Below, piece after piece: positions 9,715 to 18,691 of a stretch of DNA of 64,000 nt (position 1 is the stretch's first letter; every line of letters starts with the position of its first letter). This DNA is from Ruegeria sp. ANG-S4 (GTDB lineage: Bacteria > Pseudomonadota > Alphaproteobacteria > Rhodobacterales > Rhodobacteraceae). Both the position numbers and the translations under genes were made by a program. Location: contig NZ_JWLK01000001.1 of the NCBI RefSeq assembly GCF_000814005.1, positions 1,240,001 through 1,304,000 on the forward strand, in the 5' to 3' direction. The notes beneath the pieces were generated by a model. It was given only the letters and a program-made list of their open reading frames with translations. It did no database searches and was not told where the DNA came from.

Positions 9715-10727
9715 GGCGTGACGCGGGTTTTTTGGCCGGTCCGGTCCGCGACCTGCATCGCATCAATGACGGCGTGGGTTAGTAGGGCGCTGCGGCCTGT
9801 TGCCATTGGTTCAGTCCTGTTTCTAATAGATTGCGCAAAGTCCTCGATGACAGACTGATGCCATTCATGCGTGAATGCCATCGGATCAGCGCCGCCGCCA
9901 GTAGCAGCGGTTTCCCCGGTTGTTGCTTCTGCACCGTCGAGCGTTGTGAGTGTAAGAACACCTGACTCCAAATGGGCCTTGGTGCGTGTACCTTGAATTG
10001 TGATCGTTTCAGCCGCGCCCGGAAATTCTGCCGTGGTTGCCATCAACGTGCCGACCGCGCCGTTCTCCATTTCAAACAAGGCGCCTGCCCAGTCTTCCGC
10101 CTCGAGGTCGTGCAAGGGTGTCTTCTTCATCATTGCCTGAATGTTCGAGATCGGCCCCAGCAGCCACATCGCAAGATCCAGGGTATGTATCGCCTGTGAG
10201 ATCATGACGCCGCCGCCGTCGCGGGCATAGGTCCCGCGACCGGGCTCGTCATAATAACTTTGATCGCGCCACCACGGGACGCGAATATCCACTGTGGCGA
10301 TTGAACCCAAGTCACCATTGGCCAAGGCAGACTTCAACGCTTTGGACGCCGCGCGCGCCCGGTGCTGAAAGACAATGCCCAGCGGAACATCCCGCGTCTC
10401 GCAACGTTCAACGATGCCCGTTGCCGCCTCAAGTGTTCTCTCAATCGGTTTTTCCATCAGGATTGGCTTGCCAGCCGCTGACAGAATATGAACCAATTCG
10501 GTGCGCTGATCGGGCGGGGTTGCAATGATCGCAAAGTCAATGCTTGGGTCGTTTGCAATGTCTTCGATTGATCCGAATGCGCGCGTGCCGTGCCGCTGTG
10601 CAAACGCTGCCGTTTTTTGCGGATTGCGCCCCAGAACACCGGCCAGATTGAGACCAGAATCCGACGCGTTTATCGCAGCAACATGCGTGCCGGCGACCAT
10701 TCCCAAACCTATCAATGCGATATTCAT
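9711..10727 (-). CDS. Gfo/Idh/MocA family oxidoreductase
   Basis: The first gene of the minus-strand operon, 338 residues from ATG 10727, with GGGGATAG upstream as ribosome site. A longer frame adds 27 residues that run into the divergent promoter region and is rejected. Visible motifs are IGLGMVAGTHVAAI for NAD(P) binding, KPILMEKPIERT for the catalytic Lys, and ISQAIHTLDLAMWLLG for the substrate-domain His/Asp. It lies divergent to uxaC across about 100 bases, so both operons can be controlled by one regulator. Confidence 0.9.
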   Translation of the reverse strand: MNIALIGLGMVAGTHVAAINASDSGLNLAGVLGRNPQKTAAFAQRHGTRAFGSIEDIANDPSIDFAIIATPPDQRTELVHILSAAGKPILMEKPIERTLEAATGIVERCETRDVPLGIVFQHRARAASKALKSALANGDLGSIATVDIRVPWWRDQSYYDEPGRGTYARDGGGVMISQAIHTLDLAMWLLGPISNIQAMMKKTPLHDLEAEDWAGALFEMENGAVGTLMATTAEFPGAAETITIQGTRTKAHLESGVLTLTTLDGAEATTGETAATGGGADPMAFTHEWHQSVIEDFAQSIRNRTEPMATGRSALLTHAVIDAMQVADRTGQKTRVTP

Positions 10728-10829
10728 TTCTATCCCCGATTGACACTGCCAATCTGAGGTTTTGTAGATGAAAGATGCAACCCAAAAAAAGTATGCTAAC
10801 ACTTGCAAGACGCTGTATCGGAGGCAAAA
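10728..10829. promoter_or_regulatory. Divergent promoter region between the MocA/uxuA operon and uxaC
   Basis: This short non-coding stretch must hold promoters for both directions. An imperfect 16-base palindrome (10789-10804, outer arms AAGT/ACTT) lies about 25 bases upstream of the uxaC start and is a candidate operator. GGAGG at 10820-10824 is the uxaC ribosome site. No exact sigma-70 boxes could be assigned with confidence. Confidence 0.45.
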
Positions 10830-12194
10830 TTGACATTTAATTTAAAGGGGATGGCGGAAGACCTTTATATTGGCATCAAAGACCTGCCAATTGTTTCTCC
10901 TCACGGTCATTGTGACCCAAAATGGTTCGCAACGGATGCGCCATTTCCCAATCCGGCAGAGCTGTTGGTTGTCCCGGATCATTACGTGTTTCGGATGCTG
11001 TTCTCGCAAGGCGTTTCCTTGACTGAGCTTGGTGTTGGCAAGGAAGGCGCAAAAACCGATCCACGCAGTGTGTTTCGGACTTTTGCGGCGCACTGGGATC
11101 TGTTTCTGGGAACGCCAACCCGTGTCTGGATGAGCTATGTTTTGCGCGAAACACTTGGGATTTCTCAGGAATTGTCTCCGCAATCAGCTGACGCGATCTA
11201 TGACCAGATTTCAGAAAAACTGGCCCGTCCCGAATTCCGTCCCCGAGCCTTGTTCGACAAGTTTGATATTGAAGTGTTGGCAACCACGGACTCTGCGCTG
11301 GATGACCTGGCGTATCATACGGATATCCGTCAAAGCGGTTGGGGCGGGCGCGTGGTTCCAACGTTTCGTCCGGATGGTGTCCTGGACGGTGCAGACCCCG
11401 AATTTTTGCGGAATCTAAAGACGTTGGAGGCGCTGACAAACTGCGATCTGGGACATTTCGACGGCTACCTGAACGCATTGCGGCAGCGGCGCGCTTTCTT
11501 TGTGGAACTGGGTTGCACCGCAACGGATCACGGTATCGAACAGGTTCATACTGAATGGCTGGATGATCCGGACGCGATGTATCAACGGTTGAGGCGGAAG
11601 GAAGGCACACCGCAAGACGCGCGGCGGTTTTACGGCCACATGCTGATTGAAATGGCGCAGATGTCGGTGGGTGACGGTTTGACCATGCAGATTCACGCCG
11701 GAAGCAAGCGCAACACCAACCATGTTGTGATGCGGGAATTTGGACGCGACAAGGGTGCGGACATCCCGATTGCAATGGATTGGGTCAACGGTTTTGATGC
11801 ACTCTTGAACCGTGTCGGCAACAATCCTGACCTGCGCGTCATCCTGTTTACTTTGGATGAAGGAACCTATGCGCGTGAACTGGCCCCGATGGCCGGGCAT
11901 TGGCCATGCCTTCGGATCGGCCCCCCGTGGTGGTTCCACGACAGCCCCGCCGGGATCGCTCGGTACTTTGATCAGGTTGTTGAAACGGCCGGGTATTGCA
12001 ATCTTGCCGGATTTAATGACGACACACGTGCCTTTCTTTCGATACCCGCGCGGCATGATCTTTGGCGGCGCGGCGTGGCGCTTCATCTGGCCGATCAGGT
12101 TTCGCGCGGCTATTTCGGGAAGGGCGATGCCGAGAAAACGGCGCGGTTGCTCACAACCGATCTGGCGCGGCAAGTTTATGGATTGCAAAGCTAA
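10830..12194 (+). CDS. uxaC: Glucuronate isomerase (uronate isomerase) UxaC
   Basis: A 454-residue amidohydrolase-fold uronate isomerase. The start is taken as TTG 10830 because GGAGG lies five bases before it; an upstream TTG at 10803 and a downstream ATG at 10851 lack proper ribosome sites. The metal-binding HGHCDPKWF near the N-terminus, and later MQIHAGSKRNTNH, RVILFTLDEGTYAREL and GFNDDTRAFLSIPARHD segments fit the family. UxaC interconverts glucuronate with fructuronate and galacturonate with tagaturonate. The product would be reduced by the next gene, which starts directly after the stop codon. Confidence 0.93.
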   Translation: MTFNLKGMAEDLYIGIKDLPIVSPHGHCDPKWFATDAPFPNPAELLVVPDHYVFRMLFSQGVSLTELGVGKEGAKTDPRSVFRTFAAHWDLFLGTPTRVWMSYVLRETLGISQELSPQSADAIYDQISEKLARPEFRPRALFDKFDIEVLATTDSALDDLAYHTDIRQSGWGGRVVPTFRPDGVLDGADPEFLRNLKTLEALTNCDLGHFDGYLNALRQRRAFFVELGCTATDHGIEQVHTEWLDDPDAMYQRLRRKEGTPQDARRFYGHMLIEMAQMSVGDGLTMQIHAGSKRNTNHVVMREFGRDKGADIPIAMDWVNGFDALLNRVGNNPDLRVILFTLDEGTYARELAPMAGHWPCLRIGPPWWFHDSPAGIARYFDQVVETAGYCNLAGFNDDTRAFLSIPARHDLWRRGVALHLADQVSRGYFGKGDAEKTARLLTTDLARQVYGLQS

Positions 12195-13391
12195 ATGGGC
12201 AGTATTCTTCACTTCGGGCTTGGTAACTTCGCCCGCGCGCACTTGTTGGACTACACCGATCAGGCCGGTGGCTGGGACGTAATCGGCGTAAGCCTGCGGT
12301 CGTCGTCAGTCAGGGACGGTTTGGCAAAGCAAGGGTTTGCATATGATCTGTGTGTGCAAGGACAAGGCGTTAAGCGAATCGAGGTTTTGAAAGATGTTCT
12401 TGTCGCGCCAAAGGATCGTGAGGCTGTTTTCGATGCCATTGCAAATGCAGATATCATTTCTGCCACCGTGACTGAAAAGGGCTATCATCTGGATGCAGAC
12501 GGAAAGCTCAATTTTCAAGACCCGGCAATAATAGCCGATTTGGCGGGTCAGGGTCCCTCAACCCTGATCGGTTTTCTGGCTTATGGTCTGGCAAATCGGC
12601 AAAAGCCGCTAACGGTAATGAGCTGCGACAACCGGGTCGAGAACGGAAAAGTTCTGGAGTCGGCGGTTTCCGATTTTGCCAGCGCGGCGGGGTTGGGCAT
12701 GAACTGGGATGCCATTCGGTTTCCAAACTCGATGGTGGATCGGATCACTCCGGCAACGACGGATGCGGTTCGCGCGATCAGCGGTGATGCGATGGCAGTG
12801 CCGACCGAAGCTTTTTCGGAATGGGTGATCGAAGACAATTTCGCGGGGCCGCGACCTGATTGGCCGGGTGTTCAATTGGTCGACGATGTCGCGCCACACG
12901 AAAAGCGAAAACTCCGTATGTTGAACGGCGCGCATTCGCTGCTGGCGTATGGTGGGTTGAACCGGGGACTAACCTATGTTCACGAGGCCGCGCAGGACCC
13001 GGTTTTGCGACCTCTTGTTTCGCAACTCATGAAAGATGCCGGGACAACCCTGCCGACAGAGCTGCAAGATCAGGTTCCGGCCTATGCGGACGCATTGATA
13101 CTCAGGTTTGAAAACCCTGAATTGGCGCACTGTCTGGACCAAATCGCAATGGATGGCAGTCAAAAGCTGCCCTATCGGTTTGTCCCGACACTCAGGGAAA
13201 CGGGGTCTGCCGCCGTTGTTCAGGGTATGCGGGCTTGGATATCGTTTTGCATTTCCGAGACCGCCGCAGGCAGGGTTTTGAACGATCCGCTGGCAGGAGA
13301 AATCGCATCTTCGGCACGACATTCAGATGCGGTATCGGCGCTTTTGAAACTCGTTGGCGCTGAAGACCTTGCGCCGCTTATTCGGGAATAA
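12195..13391 (+). CDS. Mannitol dehydrogenase family protein, probable fructuronate (or tagaturonate) reductase
   Basis: A 398-residue polyol-specific long-chain dehydrogenase. The Rossmann start FGLGNFARAHL lies at the very N-terminus, so it is shorter than the roughly 480-residue E. coli enzymes, which carry an N-terminal extension. TVTEKGYHL is the conserved second motif. The catalytic K239, N244 and H247 are visible with the family spacing. It starts the base after the uxaC stop, so the pair is one unit. In the UxaC-UxuA context it should reduce fructuronate to mannonate (UxuB role). With the UxaA-like gene nearby, tagaturonate reduction to altronate is also possible. Its 3' end overlaps the convergent kdgK by 14 bases. 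Confidence 0.88.
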   Translation: MGSILHFGLGNFARAHLLDYTDQAGGWDVIGVSLRSSSVRDGLAKQGFAYDLCVQGQGVKRIEVLKDVLVAPKDREAVFDAIANADIISATVTEKGYHLDADGKLNFQDPAIIADLAGQGPSTLIGFLAYGLANRQKPLTVMSCDNRVENGKVLESAVSDFASAAGLGMNWDAIRFPNSMVDRITPATTDAVRAISGDAMAVPTEAFSEWVIEDNFAGPRPDWPGVQLVDDVAPHEKRKLRMLNGAHSLLAYGGLNRGLTYVHEAAQDPVLRPLVSQLMKDAGTTLPTELQDQVPAYADALILRFENPELAHCLDQIAMDGSQKLPYRFVPTLRETGSAAVVQGMRAWISFCISETAAGRVLNDPLAGEIASSARHSDAVSALLKLVGAEDLAPLIRE

Positions 13392-14241
13392 TGGCGCCCC
13401 GAACCTGAACGACGGTCGAGGCCAGACTGTGTCCGGCCATCAACGCGTCGGCTTGCGATTTACCGGACAACAAGGCGGCCAGGTAACCACCATTGAAGCT
13501 GTCGCCCGCTGCGGTCGTATCCAAAACGTTGGCCGCAGGCTCGTAAGTCTGCTGGACGATTTGGCCAATTGATATCGGGCCACTTTCGCCACGTTTCAAT
13601 GCGCCTGCGCCGCGGTGGTCGGCAAATCGGGACGCAACTTGTTCGGCACTTTCGCCAAACAAAGCCATCTCATCATCAATCGAAGGCAGGGCGACGTTCG
13701 CGCGTCGCCAAAGCCGTTCGTTGATACGCCGCGCGTGATCGATACTATCCCAAAGGCGCGGGCGAAAATTGCTGTCGTAGATCAACTTTGTCGGGGTTTT
13801 TTCAAGCCATTCCAGCAGCGCCAGCCGGACCTCGTGCGGGAGGATGGCAACCGATATCCCCGACAGGTACAGCGCATCAAATCCTTCCAGATAGCTGAAG
13901 TCCAAATCCGAAAAAAGCTGGCGTGCTGCAGATTCACTGCGCCAGTAAGTAAAGCTGCGTTCGCCTTCGGGCGTCGTCGAGATTGCGTACAAACCAGGTG
14001 ACGCGCCTGGAATGATCCGGATTCCAGACGTTTCGACACCGTGGCTCGCGATAAAGTCCGAAATCTGGTTTGAAAACGGATCATCCCCCAAGCATGTCAC
14101 GTACTCCACCTGCAGGTCGGGGGCGGAACGGCGTAGGTAAATGGCCGTGTTCAGCGTATCGCCTGCCACGCCCAGCTTTGCGCCCGTGTCCAGCATGGAA
14201 AGTTCGATCATCGCTTCACCGATGCAGGCAATACGTGTCAT
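13378..14241 (-). CDS. kdgK: 2-keto-3-deoxygluconate kinase, PfkB family
   Basis: A 287-residue ribokinase-fold sugar kinase. IACIGEAMIEL at the N-terminus, GDTLNTAIYLRR for sugar binding, SNFRPRLW, and the anion-hole/catalytic Asp motif DTTAAGDSFNGGYLAALLSG near residues 245-265 are diagnostic. The start at 14241 overlaps the upstream stop as ATGA. KdgK makes 2-keto-3-deoxy-6-phosphogluconate, feeding the Entner-Doudoroff aldolase, which is not in the window. It is the last gene of the long minus-strand block and the common end point of the UxuA and UxaA branches. Confidence 0.92.
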   Translation of the reverse strand: MTRIACIGEAMIELSMLDTGAKLGVAGDTLNTAIYLRRSAPDLQVEYVTCLGDDPFSNQISDFIASHGVETSGIRIIPGASPGLYAISTTPEGERSFTYWRSESAARQLFSDLDFSYLEGFDALYLSGISVAILPHEVRLALLEWLEKTPTKLIYDSNFRPRLWDSIDHARRINERLWRRANVALPSIDDEMALFGESAEQVASRFADHRGAGALKRGESGPISIGQIVQQTYEPAANVLDTTAAGDSFNGGYLAALLSGKSQADALMAGHSLASTVVQVRGAIIPE

Positions 14242-15119
14242 TTCTTTTCTCTTTTCCAGATGATTAGTCCCGCGGCCATGATCAGGGCGGCGCCCGCCAA
14301 AGTGCTGCTGTCGGGCACAGTTCCAAAGAACAGGTAACCCCATATGGCCACATAGATCAGGAACGAATACGTAAACGGCATTAGTTGATTGGCCGTACCA
14401 AAACGATGTGCATTGGTAAGCAACTGATGCCCGCCCCAACCAAAAACGCCCAATCCGATAAGAACAATCAGGCTAAGGGTGTTTTCGGGCTGAACCCAGA
14501 ACCACACAGCAAAAGGCAACAGAACAAAAGTTCCGGTGAGCCCAAGGTAGAACTGCATTGTGTCGACCGCGACGATGCCGGACAGTTTACGCGTCATGAT
14601 GGAATACAGTGCCAAAGCGGTGGCATTGTAGACGATCAGCAGCATGGTTGGATGAAACGCGGTGCCAAACGGTCGAACAACGACAAGCACGCCAAGAAAA
14701 CCAAGCAGGATTGCCGCCCACCGCCAAGGACCCACGTTTTCTTTAAGTACAAAGACAGAAAGAAAGCACACGATGACCGGGCTGGAGAACATGATGGCCG
14801 ATACAACGGTCAACGGCAGAAACCGAAGGGCGTAAAAATTGAAAACGGTTGCCGAGATCAAAAGCAACGCTCTGCTGATCACCTGCCAGGGATGGTCGGT
14901 TTTGAAACGTCCAGCTTCAATCCCGCCTTTGGCAATGACGCCCAACGAGATGACGAAGTGACCGGCATAGCGCATGAAAGCCAGTTGAAAGGCCGGAACG
15001 CCCGCCACCGCCAACCATTTGGCCCCAAGGTCTACAAATGAAAAGAACAGCCACGCCGTCAGCATCAAAACGATGCCGAGGCGCGGCAGATCCGCAGTTG
15101 CGTTGGCGGCGACGGCCAT
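14238..15119 (-). CDS. EamA/DMT family transporter
   Basis: A 293-residue integral membrane protein with ten predicted helices in two EamA repeats, for example around residues 15-140 and 150-290, and a basic tail WKREKK. The ATG at 15119 is preferred over a TTG one codon earlier. Drug/metabolite transporters move small metabolites across the inner membrane, often outwards. Its place between a beta-hydroxyacid dehydrogenase and kdgK suggests export or exchange of an intermediate such as a keto-deoxy acid. The direction and substrate are not known. Confidence 0.9.
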   Translation of the reverse strand: MAVAANATADLPRLGIVLMLTAWLFFSFVDLGAKWLAVAGVPAFQLAFMRYAGHFVISLGVIAKGGIEAGRFKTDHPWQVISRALLLISATVFNFYALRFLPLTVVSAIMFSSPVIVCFLSVFVLKENVGPWRWAAILLGFLGVLVVVRPFGTAFHPTMLLIVYNATALALYSIMTRKLSGIVAVDTMQFYLGLTGTFVLLPFAVWFWVQPENTLSLIVLIGLGVFGWGGHQLLTNAHRFGTANQLMPFTYSFLIYVAIWGYLFFGTVPDSSTLAGAALIMAAGLIIWKREKK

Positions 15120-15122
15120 CAA

Positions 15123-16010
15123 TCAGTGTTTGAAGCGGTTGACATAATAGTCGACCATTTGGCTGACCATGTCATCTGCCTGACCATTGTCGCGCGCGTC
15201 ATTGAGCGCGGACAGCGTGCCTTGTGACATGACGCTGGCGACACCGGCATCTTTGGCCATCCGGTCATAGTAACCAAGGTCCTTTGCGGCGTTCTTGATT
15301 GCAAACGCCAACTGGTTCGGGTCGTTCCCGACACCATACGCCTTTACAAAATCCATCATTCCGGAATGTAGCGGACCTGCCGCCATGACGTCATAAAGTT
15401 GCTCGCGATCCACCCCTGCGACGTCGGCCATCGCAAATGCTTCGGCCATCGCGTTTGCCACAGTCATACCGAAGAAGTTGTTAATCAGCTTGATGGTATG
15501 ACCCGATCCAACGGACCCAAGATAAAAGACATTCTCACCCAGATCCTTCAGCACAGCCTCGGCCCGGTCGAAAGCGGCCTTGTCCCCGGACGTCATGATG
15601 TTGAGCTGTCCTTCCAGCGCATGCGACGGTGTCCGACCAAGCGGGGCGTCCAGCAAGCTTGCACCAGCTTCTGTGACCTCGGCGGCCAGAGCCCGCGTGC
15701 TGCCTGGAAGAGATGTGCCAAAATCAATCACGATATTCCCGTCTTGCAATCCCGCGATAACCCCATCCGGCCCGCGCATGCGGCTTTCAACCTGATCCGA
15801 CGTTCCCATGCACAGCATCACGATATCGTTTGCCTTCGCCAGTTCCCGCGCATTTTCGGCCTCAACAGCACCTCGGGCAATTGCCGCATCAATGTAAGTG
15901 CGGTCGCGGTTTCCAAGCACCGTCACCGGGTACCCCTTGTCCAATAGGCGGCTCACCATGGCTCCGCCCATTAATCCCAGGCCGATAAACCCAATTGATG
16001 GTTTGCTCAT
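15123..16010 (-). CDS. NAD(P)-dependent beta-hydroxyacid dehydrogenase
   Basis: A 295-residue 3-hydroxyisobutyrate dehydrogenase-family enzyme: IGFIGLGLMGGAMVSRL for NAD(P), LLDAPLGRTPSHALEG at the substrate loop (a variant of the usual DAPVSGG), and a catalytic Lys in GSGHTIKLINNFF. The start at 16010 has AAAGGGA at good spacing; an ATG five codons earlier is less likely. It may reduce tartronate semialdehyde or a related semialdehyde formed from sugar acids. A terminator-like hairpin lies upstream, so this gene, the EamA gene and kdgK may form a separate transcript. Confidence 0.87.
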   Translation of the reverse strand: MSKPSIGFIGLGLMGGAMVSRLLDKGYPVTVLGNRDRTYIDAAIARGAVEAENARELAKANDIVMLCMGTSDQVESRMRGPDGVIAGLQDGNIVIDFGTSLPGSTRALAAEVTEAGASLLDAPLGRTPSHALEGQLNIMTSGDKAAFDRAEAVLKDLGENVFYLGSVGSGHTIKLINNFFGMTVANAMAEAFAMADVAGVDREQLYDVMAAGPLHSGMMDFVKAYGVGNDPNQLAFAIKNAAKDLGYYDRMAKDAGVASVMSQGTLSALNDARDNGQADDMVSQMVDYYVNRFKH

Positions 16011-16062
16011 TGGTTTCCCTTTCAATCAATATTTGGATTACGTTTTGTTGTCGGTTTCGCAC

Positions 16063-16088
16063 AAACCGGGTTTCAAACCCGGCGTTTT
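16063..16088. terminator. Intrinsic-terminator-like hairpin inside the long minus-strand block
   Basis: CCGGGTTT (16066-16073) and AAACCCGG (16075-16082) form a stem that can fold as five to six GC-rich pairs around a TTTCAAA loop. On the plus strand it is followed by CGTTTTT; on the minus strand by TTTG. It sits in the 153-base gap between the MocA gene ending at 16164 and the dehydrogenase starting at 16010. It may end most transcripts from the TRAP promoter or tune expression of the distal kdgK genes. Confidence 0.5.
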
Positions 16089-16163
16089 TCTCTTGCGATC
16101 TTTGGCTGCTTTCGTGCTGCTAGAGAACGCGTATTCAAGTTGGGTTCATCAGTTTCATGTTCG

Positions 16164-17168
16164 TTACGCCCGCATCCTGTTGCAGGGCTGGCTGTCCTTC
16201 AGGGCATCTTCGATCATCGTTGCGACCTCGAGAGTGCGAGCAGCGTCTGCGACGTCGATAAGCGGTGGTGCGCCATCTATGACGTCCAAGAAGTGATCCA
16301 GTTGCGCCTCCAGCGGCGTGCGATCTTGAACTGGTTTACGCAAATGATCTTTCTGTGCTGGCGTGCCCCAGTCTTGCCCTTTCCACAGCGTCAGCGACGG
16401 AAAGCTGATCGCGCCCTGGGTTCCCGTGATCCACATCATGTCTTGATGGGTTGTACCGATATTCGGGTTCTCACCTATCCCGGCTTCAAACCCCCAGGGG
16501 CTGGGTGCCGTGTCGGCGAAACTGATCGTTCCTGTCGCGCCGTTTTCGAAAGCGATTGCCACCGCGCCGCTTTCTATGCGGTTCGAGCCACGCATCGAAG
16601 CCCCGCGCAAAGCCGCGATTTCGGATATTTCACCGATCACAAACCGAAGCACGTCGATGTCGTGAACCAGGTTAATCATAACCGGGCTGCCGTCAGACGT
16701 TCGCCAATTCTGCTCGAAATAGCTGTCGGGCTTGCGCATGGCCCAAAGCAGAGAAACGTTGACGACACGTCCAATTGCACCTTCCGCAATCGTGGTTCTG
16801 AGTTGCTGCAATAGGCGATGATAGCGCCGGTGATGTCCAACCAAGCTGCGAACACCCGCATCGTTGAGCACCCGGTTCAGTTGGTGGGCGTCTTCCACTG
16901 AACCTGCCACAGGTTTTTCGATCAACATGTGCCACCCGCGCGCGGCTGCATCGGTACCGTGTTCAGCATGAAGATGCGTGGGCGTTGCGATCACAACGCC
17001 ATCCACCTCGTCCCGGACGTCGTCCATGCAACCAAAGCGCGGGGCATCTACACGGATCGACTTGTCTGGATCGGCCAGCCCGACCAACGTGCACCCCGGG
17101 TGTTGCAACACGGCGTGGACGTGGCGGATCCCGATTAGCCCGCCGCCGACGACAAGAATACGTTTCAC
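16164..17168 (-). CDS. Gfo/Idh/MocA family oxidoreductase
   Basis: A 334-residue oxidoreductase, the fourth MocA-type enzyme in the island. The start is GTG 17168, sharing GTGA with the upstream stop; a TTG seven codons earlier is less likely. ILVVGGGLIGIRHVHAVL is the nucleotide fold, HMLIEKPVAGS carries the catalytic Lys, and INLVHDIDVLRFVIG the active-site His/Asp. It follows the UxaA-like dehydratase. Its substrate is unknown. Confidence 0.88.
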   Translation of the reverse strand: MKRILVVGGGLIGIRHVHAVLQHPGCTLVGLADPDKSIRVDAPRFGCMDDVRDEVDGVVIATPTHLHAEHGTDAAARGWHMLIEKPVAGSVEDAHQLNRVLNDAGVRSLVGHHRRYHRLLQQLRTTIAEGAIGRVVNVSLLWAMRKPDSYFEQNWRTSDGSPVMINLVHDIDVLRFVIGEISEIAALRGASMRGSNRIESGAVAIAFENGATGTISFADTAPSPWGFEAGIGENPNIGTTHQDMMWITGTQGAISFPSLTLWKGQDWGTPAQKDHLRKPVQDRTPLEAQLDHFLDVIDGAPPLIDVADAARTLEVATMIEDALKDSQPCNRMRA

Positions 17169-18667
17169 ATCACCGCTCCGATTTGCCAAGGAACGAATTC
17201 ATAGTCGCCCAGGCCCTGAGCCTCGGATTTGGTTTTTTCACCCGAGGCGACCCTGAGCAGCATCTGATAGATTTCCCGCCCTTTTTCTTCGACGCTGGTG
17301 CCTTTGGTCAAAATGTCTCCGGCATCGATGTCCATGTCGTCAGACATGCGATGCGCCATCTCGGAGTTTGTTGCGATTTTCAGTGTTGGGGCGGGTTTGG
17401 ACCCAAAGGCGGACCCGCGCCCCGTGGTAAAGCAGACAAGGTTGCAGCCCGCAGCGATCTGTCCGGTCACCGAGGCCGGATCATAACCGGGGCTGTCCAT
17501 AAAAGTGAAACCTTTGGCTGTCACAGGCTCGGCATATTTATAGACGCCGGTCAATGGACTGGTCCCGCCCTTCGCCGCCGCGCCAAGTGATTTTTCCAGG
17601 ATGGTCGTAAGCCCCCCTTTTTTGTTGCCCGGGCTCGGGTTGTTGTCCATCGAGCCGTTGTTGCGCGCGGTGTAATCCCGCCACCAATCCACAAGACCGA
17701 TGAGCTTTTCGCCCGTTGCGGCGTCCACTGCACGCCGAGTCAGCAAGTGCTCCGCGCCGTAAATTTCCGGTGTTTCGGCGAGCACCCCGGTCGCGCCCTG
17801 CGAAACCAACAAATCACATGCATGGCCAAGTGCCGGATTGGCGGTCACCCCCGACCATGCGTCCGAACCGCCGCATTGAAGCGCCACCATCAGCTCGGAT
17901 ACGGGTGCTTTGGTTCGCACCGCCTCGCTGGCAAGGGGCAACATCTCTTCAACTTTCCGGATGCCCATATCCACCGTTCGGCGCAGCCCGGCCACGTTCT
18001 GGATGTTCATCGTTTGAAAAGTTGGGCTTTGCTTCAATCCGTAGGCGTCGAGAATCCACTCGATCTGATTCATCTCGCACCCTAGGCCCACCATGAGAAC
18101 TGCGGCGTGATTAGGGTGCTTTGCATAACCCCACATCACGCGTTGCAGCGCCTCGAACCCGTCACCGGAATCGGCCATTCCGCAGCCTGTCCCGTGAACA
18201 AAGGCCGCGACACCGTCCACGTTGGGGAAATCGCTCAGCTTCTCAGGCGTAAAGTGATCTGCGATCATTCGCGCTGCTGTCGCCGAACAATTCACCGTGG
18301 TCACGACGGCGATGTAGTTTCGAGTGCCGACTTTTCCGTTCTCGCGCCTGTAGCCCATGAATGTGTCAATGGCCGTTGCCGGGGCAATCGGATGCAGATC
18401 AGTTGAGAATTCGTACCTTACCCCGGTATCCCGGAACGTCATGTTGTGGGTATGCACGTGGTCGCCGGGTTGGATTTGTTGCGAGGCGTAGCCGATAATC
18501 TGGGCGTATTTTCTGACCGGGTCACCAGCGTTCAATGCAGTCGTCGCCACTTTGTGGCCAGAGGGAATTCGCCCGTTCGTTACGACGCTCTCGATCTCGG
18601 TGCCTTGTTCCAAGGACCGAGTGGCGATCACGACGCTATCCGTTCGATCTAAACGTACAAAACTCAT
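17165..18667 (-). CDS. uxaA: UxaA-family altronate/galactarate-type dehydratase
   Basis: A 500-residue fusion of an N-terminal SAF domain (about residues 10-85, ending near PGDHVHTHNM) and a C-terminal UxaA catalytic domain. Family motifs are VGTRNYIAVVTTVNCS, VHGTGCGM, VGLGCE, LQCGGSDAWSG, DNNPSPGNKKGGLTTI and GRGSAFGSKPAPTLKI; several cysteines probably bind iron. These enzymes dehydrate D-altronate to 2-keto-3-deoxygluconate, or galactarate and related acids in sister families. Beside UxaC and KdgK, altronate is the likeliest substrate, which would give the galacturonate branch. Specificity within the family is uncertain. Confidence 0.85.
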   Translation of the reverse strand: MSFVRLDRTDSVVIATRSLEQGTEIESVVTNGRIPSGHKVATTALNAGDPVRKYAQIIGYASQQIQPGDHVHTHNMTFRDTGVRYEFSTDLHPIAPATAIDTFMGYRRENGKVGTRNYIAVVTTVNCSATAARMIADHFTPEKLSDFPNVDGVAAFVHGTGCGMADSGDGFEALQRVMWGYAKHPNHAAVLMVGLGCEMNQIEWILDAYGLKQSPTFQTMNIQNVAGLRRTVDMGIRKVEEMLPLASEAVRTKAPVSELMVALQCGGSDAWSGVTANPALGHACDLLVSQGATGVLAETPEIYGAEHLLTRRAVDAATGEKLIGLVDWWRDYTARNNGSMDNNPSPGNKKGGLTTILEKSLGAAAKGGTSPLTGVYKYAEPVTAKGFTFMDSPGYDPASVTGQIAAGCNLVCFTTGRGSAFGSKPAPTLKIATNSEMAHRMSDDMDIDAGDILTKGTSVEEKGREIYQMLLRVASGEKTKSEAQGLGDYEFVPWQIGAVM

Positions 18668-18691
18668 AGGCGGCTTTCTTGGCGGGCAGAT

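Noticed and set aside
7934-9858. Long plus-strand frames opposite the MocA genes (7934-8773 and 8770-9858)
   Set aside because: They lie antisense to clearly conserved MocA genes, and their translations show no domain or composition of a real protein.
11415-12242. Long minus-strand frames opposite uxaC, also 10876-11775
   Set aside because: They mirror a conserved isomerase gene and show no recognisable protein features.
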